Assembly: GCA_030652315.1 (NCBI GenBank)
Contig: JAUSAX010000096.1
Coordinates: forward strand, 1-64,000
Length of the DNA stretch: 64,000 bases
Source of the DNA: Afipia sp.
Lineage (GTDB): Bacteria; Pseudomonadota; Alphaproteobacteria; Rhizobiales; Xanthobacteraceae
Direction: 5' to 3'
The notes beneath the pieces are model-generated. The model saw only the letters and a list, made by a program, of their open reading frames with translations, was not told the origin of the DNA and ran no database searches. The position numbers and the translations under genes are program-made. Positions 16,646 through 25,252 of this stretch are shown one piece after another. Numbering within the stretch: position 1 is the first letter of the stretch; the number at the start of each line of letters is the position of its first letter.

Positions 16646-17998
16646 TCAGCTCTCGTACCAGGTAATGACAGGGGCGACCTTCTCGCGCGGCACCAGCGTC
16701 GACCACACGCCGATGATCTCGCGGGCACGGTCCTGATGCGGCACCCGCTTGCCGGTCATGGCCACGCCGGACACCGCCATGCCGTCGATCTCGCGGCCCA
16801 CTTTCAAGGCTTCCTCGCGCGTTCTGGTGCGGGCAGCGACCCGCACGGCAACTTCATAAGGCTCCGGCGCATCCTTTGGTGTGGCTTCGCCGTGAATGGC
16901 GTTGAGTCCGAGAAAATCGATGCGCAGGTCATCGGCCTTGAGATTCACAATACGAAATCGCTCCTCCAGGATTTGCTTTGCGAGCTGCGCACGGCGCAGC
17001 GCGCCGGGACCGGCATAGAAAAACATGTCCTCGCCGATGAAGCCTTCCATGCAGCCCATCGACACCTTCAAGGTGGCCGTGCGCGGCTTGCCGCCAATAT
17101 TTGTCACGCGCATGCGGTCCGGACCCACCTGCTCAAGTGCTGCGGTGGTGAAATCGACCACCACGTCCGGCGTGATGTAGTTCGCCGGATCGTGCACCTC
17201 GTACAGCATCTGCTCCTTGACCGTCATGGCGTTGATCGCGCCGCCGGTGCCCGCGACTTTCGCGATCACAGCGCTGCCGTCGCTCTCCACCTCGGCAATC
17301 GGAAAGGCCAGATCCCACGGGGTCGGCACATCCTTGAAGCCCGGATCGGCGAAATAGCCGCCCGTGACCTGCGCGCCGCATTCCAAAAGATGCCCGAGGC
17401 CGCTGCCCGCGCCGAGCTTGGCGAAATCATCCGCGCGCCAGCCGAATTCGTGCATCATTGGTGCCAGAAACAATGATGGGTCCGCGACGCGGCCGGTAAT
17501 GACAATGTCCGCGCCCTGTCGCAGGGCTTCGACGATGGGCTCCGCCCCGAGATACGCTTCCGCCGAAATGATGTCCGATGCAATGGAGGAGACCGGCGCA
17601 CCGTTTTCGAGGATGGTGCCGCCAAGCTTTGCGATGCGGTCGGTGATGAGGCTGCCGGAGACCGCGGCGACTTTCTTGCCCTTTGTGTCATGTTCGCGAA
17701 GCAGTTTGACGATGCGCTGTGCCGCGCCGTCCGGATTGATCCAGCCCTGATTGCTGATGATCTTCGTGCCGCGCCTCAGGCAACCCGGCAACACCGCCTT
17801 CATGCGGTCGTCGAGATAGGTGTCGTATCCGGGGAACGACGGATCGCGCCGCTTGCGCACCTGCGCCGCCGACACAGTCGCCTCCGCCATGGTCTCAAAG
17901 CAGAGATAATCGAGGTCGCCCTGCTCGGCGTTGAGTTTCGCCGGCTCGATGCGGTCACCCCACCACGCCGATCCCGCGCCTATCCGCAAACGCGACAA
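16646..17998 (-). CDS. acyclic terpene utilization AtuA family protein (DUF1446)
   Basis: A 450-residue protein with the family's N-terminal RIGAGSAWWGDRIEPA and internal glycine-rich segments. AtuA belongs to the citronellol/geraniol degradation cluster of Pseudomonas, but its biochemical role is not settled, and no other terpene genes are seen here. The start is a TTG at 17998 with AAGGA placed 8 bases upstream; no ATG fits the conserved N-terminus. It is transcribed with the small subunit at 16297-16641. Confidence 0.85.
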   Translation of the reverse strand: MSRLRIGAGSAWWGDRIEPAKLNAEQGDLDYLCFETMAEATVSAAQVRKRRDPSFPGYDTYLDDRMKAVLPGCLRRGTKIISNQGWINPDGAAQRIVKLLREHDTKGKKVAAVSGSLITDRIAKLGGTILENGAPVSSIASDIISAEAYLGAEPIVEALRQGADIVITGRVADPSLFLAPMMHEFGWRADDFAKLGAGSGLGHLLECGAQVTGGYFADPGFKDVPTPWDLAFPIAEVESDGSAVIAKVAGTGGAINAMTVKEQMLYEVHDPANYITPDVVVDFTTAALEQVGPDRMRVTNIGGKPRTATLKVSMGCMEGFIGEDMFFYAGPGALRRAQLAKQILEERFRIVNLKADDLRIDFLGLNAIHGEATPKDAPEPYEVAVRVAARTRTREEALKVGREIDGMAVSGVAMTGKRVPHQDRAREIIGVWSTLVPREKVAPVITWYES

Positions 17999-18079
17999 AA
18001 AGTTGATCCTTCCCCGGAATTTTCATTGGTCTTTCGGCTTGCCTTGACCGGCAAATCCAACAAGTATTTGCGCATGAAA

Positions 18080-18245
18080 CTCGTGTGGTGGTTCGCAAGT
18101 CCGCATCGTGCTAAACGCAAGCTCCGTATGCGGACTTGCGAACCAAAACCACACGAGAATAATAATTTGCTAGTGTCCTTTCGAATCCGAAGTTCGCTCA
18201 AAAATATGCCGCAGGGTAAGGCGAACTTCGGATTCGGGACACTAG
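18080..18245. repeat. tandem pair of mirror-image bulged hairpins (MITE/REPIN-like)
   Basis: Hairpin 1 has arms 18080-18106 and 18128-18157 (27 paired bases with an extra AAA in the right arm) and a 21-base loop. Hairpin 2 has arms 18170-18197 and 18221-18245 (25 paired bases with an extra TTT in the left arm) and a 23-base loop. They are separated by 12 AT-rich bases. The 3-base bulges sit on the inner sides of the pair, 10 bp and 9 bp from the stem bases. The stem sequences differ, but the design is mirror-symmetric. It lies between the divergent AtuA gene and the gene at 18206. Confidence 0.85.
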
Positions 18246-18571
18246 TGTTGTTCGCTCCCCTTGTCGCCATTGCTCTTGCGCATACCCCGACGGCTGCTCG
18301 CGCGGAGCGTCTGCCGCCCTCCCCGTTCACGACAACACTGTCCAATCACACGCCGCTGGTGTTCGGCATGAGCGCCGAGGACGCCGCCGACGCGCTGGGC
18401 CAGCCGCTGAGCTATGTGAGCGGGCGGCCAGGCAACGAAATCTTTCTGGTGATCCGCAATGTCGGCGGCAGCCGCTGGTCGTTCCGCGACGATCCGCTCT
18501 ATCTGCAATTCCGCGGTGGCCGCCTCACCGGCTGGAAGGCCGACTGGAGCCGCAACTGGATGTGGCGGTAG
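18206..18571 (+). CDS. hypothetical exported protein with N-terminus inside the repeat
   Basis: A protein of up to 121 residues. The core is a signal-like segment (LFAPLVAIALAHTPTAARA) followed by a conserved-looking globular part (GMSAEDAADALGQPLSYVSG; VIRNVGGSRWSF). The only in-frame ATG (18206) lies in the loop of hairpin 2; a GTG at 18245 at the repeat edge is the alternative. Neither has a ribosome binding site. The repeat may therefore have replaced the original start, or the gene may now be poorly translated. No family is recognised. Confidence 0.55.
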   Translation: MPQGKANFGFGTLVLFAPLVAIALAHTPTAARAERLPPSPFTTTLSNHTPLVFGMSAEDAADALGQPLSYVSGRPGNEIFLVIRNVGGSRWSFRDDPLYLQFRGGRLTGWKADWSRNWMWR

Positions 18572-18608
18572 AGCGACGCGCGCAAACGCCGTCATCAACA
18601 CACACCAT

Positions 18609-18733
18609 GTCGTCCCCGCGAAAGCGGAGACCCATAACCACCGTACCTTGTGATGATTGCGAGAAGGCTGCTCCAGCATCTTCCTCCAATCGATAACGCA
18701 GGGAGTATGGGTCCCGGCCTTCGCCGGGACGAC
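18609..18733. repeat. palindromic intergenic element (GTCCCCGCGAAAGCGG type)
   Basis: The left end (GTCGTCCCCGCGAAAGCGG, then AGACCCAT) and right end (ATGGGTCCCGGCCTTCGCC, then GGGACGAC) are imperfectly complementary across about 70 bases. The motif GTCCCCGCGAAAGCGG recurs at 39057. This type of element is common between genes in this bacterial group. Confidence 0.7.
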
Positions 18734-18749
18734 GTGCGGAGGGGTTGCC

Positions 18750-19316
18750 TCAGAACCACCGCTCGCCGACAACCAACGTATCGCCGGGCTTCAGAAACGT
18801 GCCGGGCGGCACAACCGCCTGCGCGGCCCCACCTTCGCCCACGCGCGTCAGCCGGATGGCATTGCGTTGCGCGCGCGGGGTGAAACCGCCGGCGATGGCT
18901 ACCGCGCTCTCCGCGGTCATGTTCGGCACGTAGGGATATTGTCCGGGCGCGGCGACTTCACCGAGGATGAAGAACGGGCGATAGCTCTCGACCTCCGCAG
19001 CCACATAAGGCTCGCGCAGATAGCCTTTTTTCAGCCGCGCCGTGACGGACGCAGCCAATTGTGCAGGCGTCAGACCCCGCGCCGGCACCGATCCGATCAG
19101 CGGCATGGTGATCGACCCGCTCGCGCCGACAGCATAGGTGTTGGTGAGGCCTTCCTGTCCGAAGACGACAATGCGCAGCCTGTCGCCGGCATCGAGCCGA
19201 TACGGCTCATCGACGGGTGCATAGCCGGTTGTCACCGACGCAGACGTCTGCATGCAGCCCGACAGCGCGAGCGCAGTGACAACGACAGCGATCAGCGACC
19301 ATCGCGACGCACGCAT
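18750..19316 (-). CDS. polysaccharide biosynthesis/export lipoprotein (Wza-like, short)
   Basis: A 188-residue outer-membrane-associated lipoprotein: signal peptide with lipobox LSGC (Cys21), then a polysaccharide export domain (YRLDAGDRLRIVVFGQEGL) and one SLBB-type segment (FFILGEVAAPGQYPYV). Full-length Wza proteins are about 380 residues; this short form is typical of rhizobial export systems working with a separate chain-length and export machinery. No glycosyltransferase or Wzc gene is nearby, so it is an orphan. Confidence 0.88.
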   Translation of the reverse strand: MRASRWSLIAVVVTALALSGCMQTSASVTTGYAPVDEPYRLDAGDRLRIVVFGQEGLTNTYAVGASGSITMPLIGSVPARGLTPAQLAASVTARLKKGYLREPYVAAEVESYRPFFILGEVAAPGQYPYVPNMTAESAVAIAGGFTPRAQRNAIRLTRVGEGGAAQAVVPPGTFLKPGDTLVVGERWF

Positions 19317-19399
19317 AAAACGCTCCGGACCCGTCCTCTGAATGAGAGACAGGCCCGGTTTGCGGCATCTATGGTTAACAAAGGGTAAGCGCGATTGAA

Positions 19400-20053
19400 T
19401 CAGGCGCTGACGCCCACTCCAATCGGGCAGGACACGCCGGTTCCACCGAGACCGCAGTAGCCGGCGGGATTCTTGGCCAGATATTGCTGGTGGTAGTCCT
19501 CGGCAAAGTAGAACTCTCCAGCCGGCTTGATCTCGGTGGTGATCGAACCGTACCGTCTGGCGTTGAGCGCCTTGTTGTAGGCGTCCTTCGAAGCCAGCAC
19601 CGCCTTCATCTGCGCGTCGCTGGTGGTGTAGATCGCCGAGCGATACTGCGTGCCGATGTCGTTGCCCTGACGCATGCCCTGGGTCGGATCGTGACTTTCC
19701 CAGAACGTCTTCAGCAACGCGTCGTAAGACACCTTTGCCGGATCGAACACCACCAGCACCGCTTCGGTGTGGCCGGTGCGGCCCGAGCAGGTCTCTTCAT
19801 AAGTGGGGTTCGGCGTCGAGCCGCCGGCATAGCCGACCGCGGTGACGTAGACGCCGTCCATTTCCCAGAACTTGCGCTCGGCGCCCCAGAAACAGCCAAG
19901 GCCGAACACGGCGGTCTCGAGACCTTCCGGATAGGGGCCTTTCAGCGGATGACCGTTGACGAAGTGCGTTCTGGCGGTCGGCAGCGGGGCCGCACGGCCC
20001 GGCAGGGCTTCGGCGGCGCTCGGCAGATCGAGAGGTTTGCGGGAGAAGAACAT
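19400..20053 (-). CDS. msrA: peptide-methionine (S)-S-oxide reductase MsrA
   Basis: A repair enzyme of 217 residues that reduces methionine-S-sulfoxide in proteins. The catalytic Cys54 lies in [10 protein letters not shown]. The family segments [13 protein letters not shown] and [13 protein letters not shown] and the C-terminal [13 protein letters not shown], with resolving cysteines, are all present. The ATG at 20053 has AAGGAG upstream; an in-frame extension to 20125 is unlikely. It is encoded alone, with no msrB neighbour. Confidence 0.95.
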   Translation of the reverse strand: MFFSRKPLDLPSAAEALPGRAAPLPTARTHFVNGHPLKGPYPEGLETAVFGLGCFWGAERKFWEMDGVYVTAVGYAGGSTPNPTYEETCSGRTGHTEAVLVVFDPAKVSYDALLKTFWESHDPTQGMRQGNDIGTQYRSAIYTTSDAQMKAVLASKDAYNKALNARRYGSITTEIKPAGEFYFAEDYHQQYLAKNPAGYCGLGGTGVSCPIGVGVSA

Positions 20054-20213
20054 GGCTTGCTCCTTAAGGGTTCGCTTCACACTATATAGCTCCCTGTACG
20101 TCGCCCGCGTCAGGACGTTACGCACCGATCGCTCATCATATGTCCGGCATCGGCTCTTGAAACTCCGGTGCCCGCGCTCGCGAATTCCAACCGCTGGGCG
20201 AACCTGCCGCCGG

Positions 20214-20531
20214 TCAATTCCGTGAATAGCCGATCAGCGGCTTGCTGGGCCGGAACAGCAGCATCAGCAGGATGCCCAGAATGCCCATCACGGCCCAGGC
20301 CGGCTGGTTGAGCAGCAGCTTCATCACGCTGTTCCAGAGCAGCGGCGAGACGCCCTCAACCATGGCCTGAAACGACTGCTGGCTGGCCTGATTGATGTCG
20401 TTCCACAGCTCGCCAAGCCGGGTGATCCGCAGCGTCTGGTCGGCAATGGTCCGGGCCCCATCGTAAACCAGCGACAGGAAGCCGATAACCAGCAGAAACA
20501 GCCCGATCAGACGAAAAAACCCGCGGATCAT
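20214..20531 (-). CDS. small hypothetical membrane protein
   Basis: A 105-residue protein with two predicted membrane segments (about residues 5-25 and 76-94) joined by a helical loop. No enzymatic motif is visible. It is transcribed divergently from rpsT. No family name can be given with confidence. Confidence 0.7.
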   Translation of the reverse strand: MIRGFFRLIGLFLLVIGFLSLVYDGARTIADQTLRITRLGELWNDINQASQQSFQAMVEGVSPLLWNSVMKLLLNQPAWAVMGILGILLMLLFRPSKPLIGYSRN

Positions 20532-20619
20532 CGTTCACCCCCTATATTTCAATCACTTCGTCGAGCCCGGCAGGGACCCCAACCGGACCCCGCCTGGCCC
20601 AAAATAGGCCCGGAAATCG

Positions 20620-20648
20620 TTGACGGTGCAGGCCAGTATCCCTATAAG
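20620..20648 (+). promoter_or_regulatory. sigma-70-type promoter of rpsT
   Basis: TTGACG at 20620-20625 and TATAAG at 20643-20648 are separated by 17 bases, an excellent housekeeping promoter. It would give an rpsT leader of nearly 190 bases. Confidence 0.75.
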
Positions 20649-20658
20649 AGCCCCGACT

Positions 20659-20730
20659 GGCGGCGGGCGCAATCCTGCCGCCGATGTTCTTTAAGAGCGT
20701 GTTGTTTTAGGCAAGCTCTTTGGAAAGAAC
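20659..20730 (+). other. structured 5' leader of rpsT
   Basis: Two hairpins follow the promoter. The first is GGCGGC/GCCGCC (20659-20664 with 20677-20682). The second is longer, GTTCTTT+AAGAGC paired with GCTCTT+AAAGAAC (20686-20698 with 20715-20730, one TGG bulge). In E. coli, S20 represses its own translation; a leader structure here could serve the same feedback, which is inference. Confidence 0.55.
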
Positions 20731-20843
20731 ATTATCAGGAACACCCGATTTTCACCCAGCATCGGCCGAACGGTCGATATCGATCACTCTGCTGGCTCAC
20801 TATGACAGCCGCAGGCTGACTGACCGAGAGAAACCGAGAGACC

Positions 20844-21110
20844 ATGGCCAACACCACCTCTGCCAAAAAAGCGACGCGCAAGATTGCCCGCCGTACCCTG
20901 ATCAACAAGTCGCGCCGCACCCAGATGCGCGGCTCGGTTCGCAACGTCGAGGACGCCATCAAGAAGGGTGACCGCGCCGCGGCACTCGAAGCGATGAAGC
21001 AGGCCGAGCCGGATCTGATGCAGGCCGCGCAGCGCAACATCATTCACAAGAACAACGCGAGCCGGAAGGTGTCGCGCCTGACGCATCAGATCGCCAAGCT
21101 CGCGCAGTAA
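20844..21110 (+). CDS. rpsT: 30S ribosomal protein S20
   Basis: An 88-residue, very basic, helical protein of the small ribosomal subunit that binds 16S rRNA. The start ([19 protein letters not shown]) and the conserved NKSRRTQMR and [13 protein letters not shown] segments identify it. It is a single-gene unit with its own promoter and a strong terminator directly after. It precedes dnaA, an order I associate with this bacterial group. Confidence 0.97.
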   Translation: MANTTSAKKATRKIARRTLINKSRRTQMRGSVRNVEDAIKKGDRAAALEAMKQAEPDLMQAAQRNIIHKNNASRKVSRLTHQIAKLAQ

Positions 21111-21148
21111 GTTCCGCAGCGCGCACGATCTGAAGAAGCTGACTGACG

Positions 21149-21177
21149 AAAAAGCCCGGCCGACGCCGGGCTTTTTC
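21149..21177 (+). terminator. rho-independent terminator of rpsT
   Basis: Arms AAAAAGCCCGGC and GCCGGGCTTTTTC with loop CGAC form a 12-bp stem running into a T-rich tract, 38 bases after the rpsT stop. Confidence 0.93.
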
Positions 21178-22292
21178 TTTTGCGTTGGCTTGATCGTTCG
21201 CAAACATTCTTCATCGCGATTCGATCGGCGGCACGTAGACACCGCAGAGAGTGCACATGCGAACAACACATGCTGCGCTTCCGATCTTTTGAAAAAGCAA
21301 GTGCGCGAGCGCACCGACTCCAGAATCCCGACAGGGGTTACCCTGCTCGGTCGATCACAAAAAAACCCGTTTGACGAAGACCTTATCGGCATAGCGTGCG
21401 GTAGCACTTCGAAAACGCAGGTGCCGCCTGATGAATCTTAAATTATTTATGAACGATGTTTTGGCGATCGACCGATTTGTGACAGTTGTCCGACTTCTCG
21501 AATCTACGCACAGATTCAAAACCTTGCCGTTTCGTCATGAAGACGGCGCCCGTTTCGCATCGGCGGCAAGTCGCGCTTTGAGCGCGCGATGCGAAATCAA
21601 TTCCGTTGCGAGCCGTAGCGCCTCGTGTATTTCTTATTACGTCACGTCGTCCACGGCTCTTCTGATCAGCGCGGTTTGAGAACCTTGGACGGGCATGCAA
21701 GTCAGGACAGTCTGCAAGCTAGCGACGCTTTCCAAGCGATGGTCGGATCCTAACTCACATGGTTTGTGAGGCAGGTCCCCTGTGTGAAAATTCTCCGCCG
21801 CGGCCGGGTTACTCCGGGCTTCGGATCAAAAGTGAGAAGCCGCACAGAGGAAAACATCCACCGGCTTCGAAAGACAGGGGACAGGGTTGGACGGGCGGGA
21901 CGAAGCGGGTTGAAGTCTGATCGATCAGCGGATCGGACGAACAAAAGATTTGAACAGATCAAGGCGACAACAACTTGCCGTGAATTTCTCGCGGCAGGAG
22001 GGGGAATATCTATGTCCAGCAGCCAGAGCCGGCAGAACAACTTTGCAGCATTTATTTCCAGCGATGTTGTTTCCGTGAACGCGCCAGCTGCCCCCTGTGG
22101 TCCGCCAGTCCAGCACAGTACGCGCTAGCGCCACACGCGCCTTCCCTCCCGATCCAGCGATGCCACACGGCGATCAGCGCCGAACGGCGGAGCGTCTGAG
22201 GACGACGGAAAGAGCGCATGTCGGCGGGCGGCCCCACCCATTTCTCGGCGACCAGCGCCGGATCACACATCAACCAGAAGATCAGAACGCAA
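21178..22292. other. 1.1 kb intergenic region between rpsT and dnaA
   Basis: No convincing gene is visible; the short frames here lack conserved features. Notable items are an AT-rich patch (21438-21450), a small CAGGG/CCCTG palindrome near 21330, and a stable hairpin at 21553-21596. I searched for TTATCCACA-type DnaA boxes by eye on both strands and saw none with more than six of nine matches. The region should contain the dnaA promoter and leader and could contain a small RNA. Confidence 0.6.
21553..21596. repeat. stable hairpin in the rpsT-dnaA gap
   Basis: Outer arms TTTCGCATCG (21553-21562) and CGATGCGAAA (21587-21596) are perfect complements. An inner stem CGCGCT/AGCGCG (21572-21577 with 21581-21586) closes a 3-base loop. 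A 9-base one-sided bulge separates the two stems. It has no T-run, so it is not a terminator on either strand. Confidence 0.65.
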
Positions 22293-23762
22293 ATGACAAT
22301 CTCGGCAGAAACAACCTCAACGAACCTCGGACTGGCAGACGTCGAACGCGATCAGTGGGCCCGGTTCAAGGGACGGCTCCGGACCAACGTCGGCGAGGAT
22401 TTCTACACCAGCTGGTTCGCACGCATGGACCTCGAGCGCATCCATGACGACTGCGTCCACATGACGGTGCCGACCAAGTTCCTCAAAAGCTGGATACAGG
22501 CGCACTATGCCGACCGCGTTTTGACTTGCTGGCAGTCGGAAGCGCCGAGCGTCAAGCGCGTCGAGATCACGGTGCGCACCGCCATGCGCTGTGCCGCCCC
22601 CGTCAAGGACGCAAAAGCGCCGCAGGACGAACGACGCGCCGACAGCAACCAGAACCGGCCCGCGCCTGAATTGCGCAACACCGCGACCGCGCCGGTCTCG
22701 GCCAGCCACGATGCGCTGGGCGGCTCGCCGCTCGATCCGCGCCTGACATTTGCGACCTTTGTGATGGGCCGCTCCAACACGCTGGCGCATGCCGCCGCCC
22801 GCCAGGTCGCCGAAGGCCGCCGTGGTGACAGCGTGATGTTCAATCCGCTCTATATTCATGCCGGCGTAGGCCTCGGCAAAACCCACCTGTTGCAGGCGGT
22901 GACATGGGCCGGGAATTCCAATCCCGAGCGCAAGGTGCTGTATCTCACCGCCGAGAAGTTCATGTACGGCTTCGTCGCCGCGCTGAAATCGCAGACCGCA
23001 CTCGCCTTCAAGGAAGCGCTGCGCGGCATCGACGTGCTGGTGATCGACGACCTGCAGTTCCTGCAGGGCAAATCGACCCAGTCGGAATTCTGCCATACGC
23101 TGAATGCACTGATCGACGCCGGCCGTCAGGTCGTGATCGCCGCCGACCGGCCGCCGTCCGATCTCGAAAGCCTCGACGACCGGGTGCGTTCGCGCCTCGC
23201 TGGTGGCCTCGTGGTCGAGATGGGGTCGCTCGGTGAAGAGTTGCGGCTCGAAATCCTGAAGTCCCGCGTCTCCGCGGCAAGGGCGCATCACGCCACCTTC
23301 GACGTGCCGATGCCGGTCTTGGAATATCTCGCCAAGACCATCACCCATAACGGCCGCGACCTCGAAGGTGCGATCAACCGCCTGCTGGCGCACTCGAAGC
23401 TCAACGCCACCACGGTGACCCTGGAAATGGCCGAGCGCGAAGTGCGCGATCTGGTCCGGCCGATGGAACCGAAGCGGGTCAAGATCGAGGACATCCAGCG
23501 GGTTGTGGCCCGGCAGTACAACGTCAGCCGCTCGGATCTGTTGTCGTCGCGCCGGACCGCCAATGTGGTTCGCCCGCGTCAGGTCGCGATGTATCTGGCC
23601 AAGACGCTGACGTTGCGCTCCCTGCCCGAAATCGGACGCCGGTTCGGCGGCCGCGACCACACGACGGTCCTGCATGCCGTCCGCAAGATCGAGGCGCTGG
23701 TCTCCAAGGATCTCACCCTGTCCGACGAGGTCGAACTGCTGAAGCGCCAGTTGCAGGAGTGA
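22293..23762 (+). CDS. dnaA: chromosomal replication initiator protein DnaA
   Basis: A 489-residue ATP-dependent initiator that binds DnaA boxes and opens the origin. Domain I is at about 15-80 ([20 protein letters not shown]), with a variable linker at about 90-150. The AAA+ domain follows, with Walker A GVGLGKTH and Walker [12 protein letters not shown]. The C-terminal DNA-binding helix-turn-helix carries the signature [16 protein letters not shown]. Homologues are about 470 residues; an in-frame ATG at 22218 would add 25 residues, but the ATG at 22293 fits better. It heads the replication gene group. Confidence 0.96.
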   Translation: MTISAETTSTNLGLADVERDQWARFKGRLRTNVGEDFYTSWFARMDLERIHDDCVHMTVPTKFLKSWIQAHYADRVLTCWQSEAPSVKRVEITVRTAMRCAAPVKDAKAPQDERRADSNQNRPAPELRNTATAPVSASHDALGGSPLDPRLTFATFVMGRSNTLAHAAARQVAEGRRGDSVMFNPLYIHAGVGLGKTHLLQAVTWAGNSNPERKVLYLTAEKFMYGFVAALKSQTALAFKEALRGIDVLVIDDLQFLQGKSTQSEFCHTLNALIDAGRQVVIAADRPPSDLESLDDRVRSRLAGGLVVEMGSLGEELRLEILKSRVSAARAHHATFDVPMPVLEYLAKTITHNGRDLEGAINRLLAHSKLNATTVTLEMAEREVRDLVRPMEPKRVKIEDIQRVVARQYNVSRSDLLSSRRTANVVRPRQVAMYLAKTLTLRSLPEIGRRFGGRDHTTVLHAVRKIEALVSKDLTLSDEVELLKRQLQE

Positions 23763-24040
23763 TCCAGCCGGCAAGGCTTGGAGATTCAGGGCTTGGAAAA
23801 CCTGAGATAAGGGGGAAAGCCGCTTCCAAGCGGCCCGTACCCTTGCGCTTGGCGCTCAACCGCGTCACCTTACGGTCCCCCGGGGCCCCGGCGAAACCTC
23901 CGTTTCGTCAGGTCCGCGGGTTTCAGTCGCCGGCGCGCTGTCCAGCCGCCCGGCACCTCCAATAACGATGTGGACTCGTCCGAAGCTGCGGACTTGCTCC
24001 GGGACTTGAGAGTCCAGACTTGGGATCGGGCGGAATTGTC

Positions 24041-25159
24041 ATGAAGGTTACCGTCGAGCGCGCGCTACTCCTGAAATCGCTGAGCCACGTTCATCGCGTG
24101 GTCGAACGCCGCAACACCATTCCAATCCTCGGCAACGTGCTGATCCGCGCCGACAAGTCGCGCCTCAGCCTGAAGGCCACCGATCTCGACCTCGAAGTGA
24201 CCGAAACGCTGGCGGCCGAAACCGGCACCGGTGGGTCGATCACCGTCCCGGCGCATATGTTCTACGACATCGTCCGCAAGCTGCCCGACGGATCGCAGAT
24301 CGTTCTCGAAGGCGACGGCGATCGCTCCGTGCTGGCGATCCGCGCCGGGCGTTCGCGCTTCACGCTGCAGACGCTGCCGGAAAGCGACTTCCCGGATCTC
24401 GCCGCCGGCGACATGACGCATTCGTTCACGCTGGCCGCGTCCGACATGAAGCGGCTGATCGACCGCACGCAGTTTGCGATCTCCACCGAAGAGACCCGCT
24501 ACTATCTCACCGGCATCTATCTGCACGCCGCGGGCCGCGCCAAGGAAGCGACACTGCGCGCAGTGGCGACCGACGGCCACAGGCTGGCGCAGGTCGATCT
24601 GCCGCTGCCGAAGAGCGCCGAAGGGATGCCCGGCGTCATCGTGCCGCGCAAGACCGTGGGCGAAGTACAGCGCCTGATTGAAGACAACGAGGCAGAACTC
24701 AAGATCGAGCTGTCGCAGGGCAAGATCCGCTTCACCATCGGCGACGTCGTGCTGACCTCGAAGCTGATCGACGGCACATTCCCGGACTATGGCCGCGTCA
24801 TTCCGCAGAACAACGACAAGGAACTGATCGTCGACAAGAAGGACTTCGAGGCGGCGGTCGACCGCGTCTCGACGATCTCATCCGAGCGCGGCCGCGCCGT
24901 GAAGCTCGCGCTGTCCGCAGGCAAGCTGATCCTGTCCGTCACCAATCCGGATTCGGGAAGCGCGACGGAAGAACTCGAAGTCGAATATGCGTCCGAGCCG
25001 CTCGATATCGGCTTCAACTCGCGTTATCTGCTCGACATCGCAGCCCAGATCGAAGGCGAAGTCGCCGTACTGCGCCTCGCCGACCCCGGTTCGCCGACGC
25101 TGGTGCAGGACAAGGATTCCAAAGGCGCGCTTTACGTGCTGATGCCGATGCGGGTGTGA
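24041..25159 (+). CDS. dnaN: DNA polymerase III subunit beta (sliding clamp)
   Basis: A 372-residue ring-forming clamp that tethers DNA polymerase. It has three similar domains, starting MKVTVERALLLKSLSHVHRV and ending in the standard LYVLMPMRV. The ATG at 24041 fits the family start; an in-frame codon at 24020 is ignored. It is 278 bases downstream of dnaA and upstream of recF, a classical order. Confidence 0.97.
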   Translation: MKVTVERALLLKSLSHVHRVVERRNTIPILGNVLIRADKSRLSLKATDLDLEVTETLAAETGTGGSITVPAHMFYDIVRKLPDGSQIVLEGDGDRSVLAIRAGRSRFTLQTLPESDFPDLAAGDMTHSFTLAASDMKRLIDRTQFAISTEETRYYLTGIYLHAAGRAKEATLRAVATDGHRLAQVDLPLPKSAEGMPGVIVPRKTVGEVQRLIEDNEAELKIELSQGKIRFTIGDVVLTSKLIDGTFPDYGRVIPQNNDKELIVDKKDFEAAVDRVSTISSERGRAVKLALSAGKLILSVTNPDSGSATEELEVEYASEPLDIGFNSRYLLDIAAQIEGEVAVLRLADPGSPTLVQDKDSKGALYVLMPMRV

Positions 25160-25198
25160 GGCTCTTTCTGTTCACTCACATGCTGACTAGATCGCGTC

Positions 25199-25221
25199 AT
25201 GGCCGGGCTTGTCCCGGCCAT
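25199..25221. repeat. short palindrome ATGGCCGGG/CCCGGCCAT between dnaN and recF
   Basis: Nine-base arms around CTTGT, followed by CCACGTC. A near-identical palindrome stands at 49211-49234 upstream of tsaB. This is a REP-like intergenic element; it could also stabilise the dnaN transcript end. Confidence 0.75.
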
Positions 25222-25252
25222 CCACGTCTTTAGGGATCGCTTTGAGCCACTA

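Noticed and set aside
18080-18245. CRISPR array or tRNA in the repeat region
   Set aside because: Two different hairpins, no repeated unit with spacers, and no tRNA-like arms or acceptor stem.
21431-21679. 82-residue frame between rpsT and dnaA
   Set aside because: No ribosome binding site, atypical composition, and it runs through the 21553-21596 hairpin; no family pattern seen.
21178-22292. Chromosomal replication origin upstream of dnaA
   Set aside because: No group of DnaA boxes was found by eye; in alphaproteobacteria the origin is often elsewhere (for example near hemE). GC skew could not be computed.
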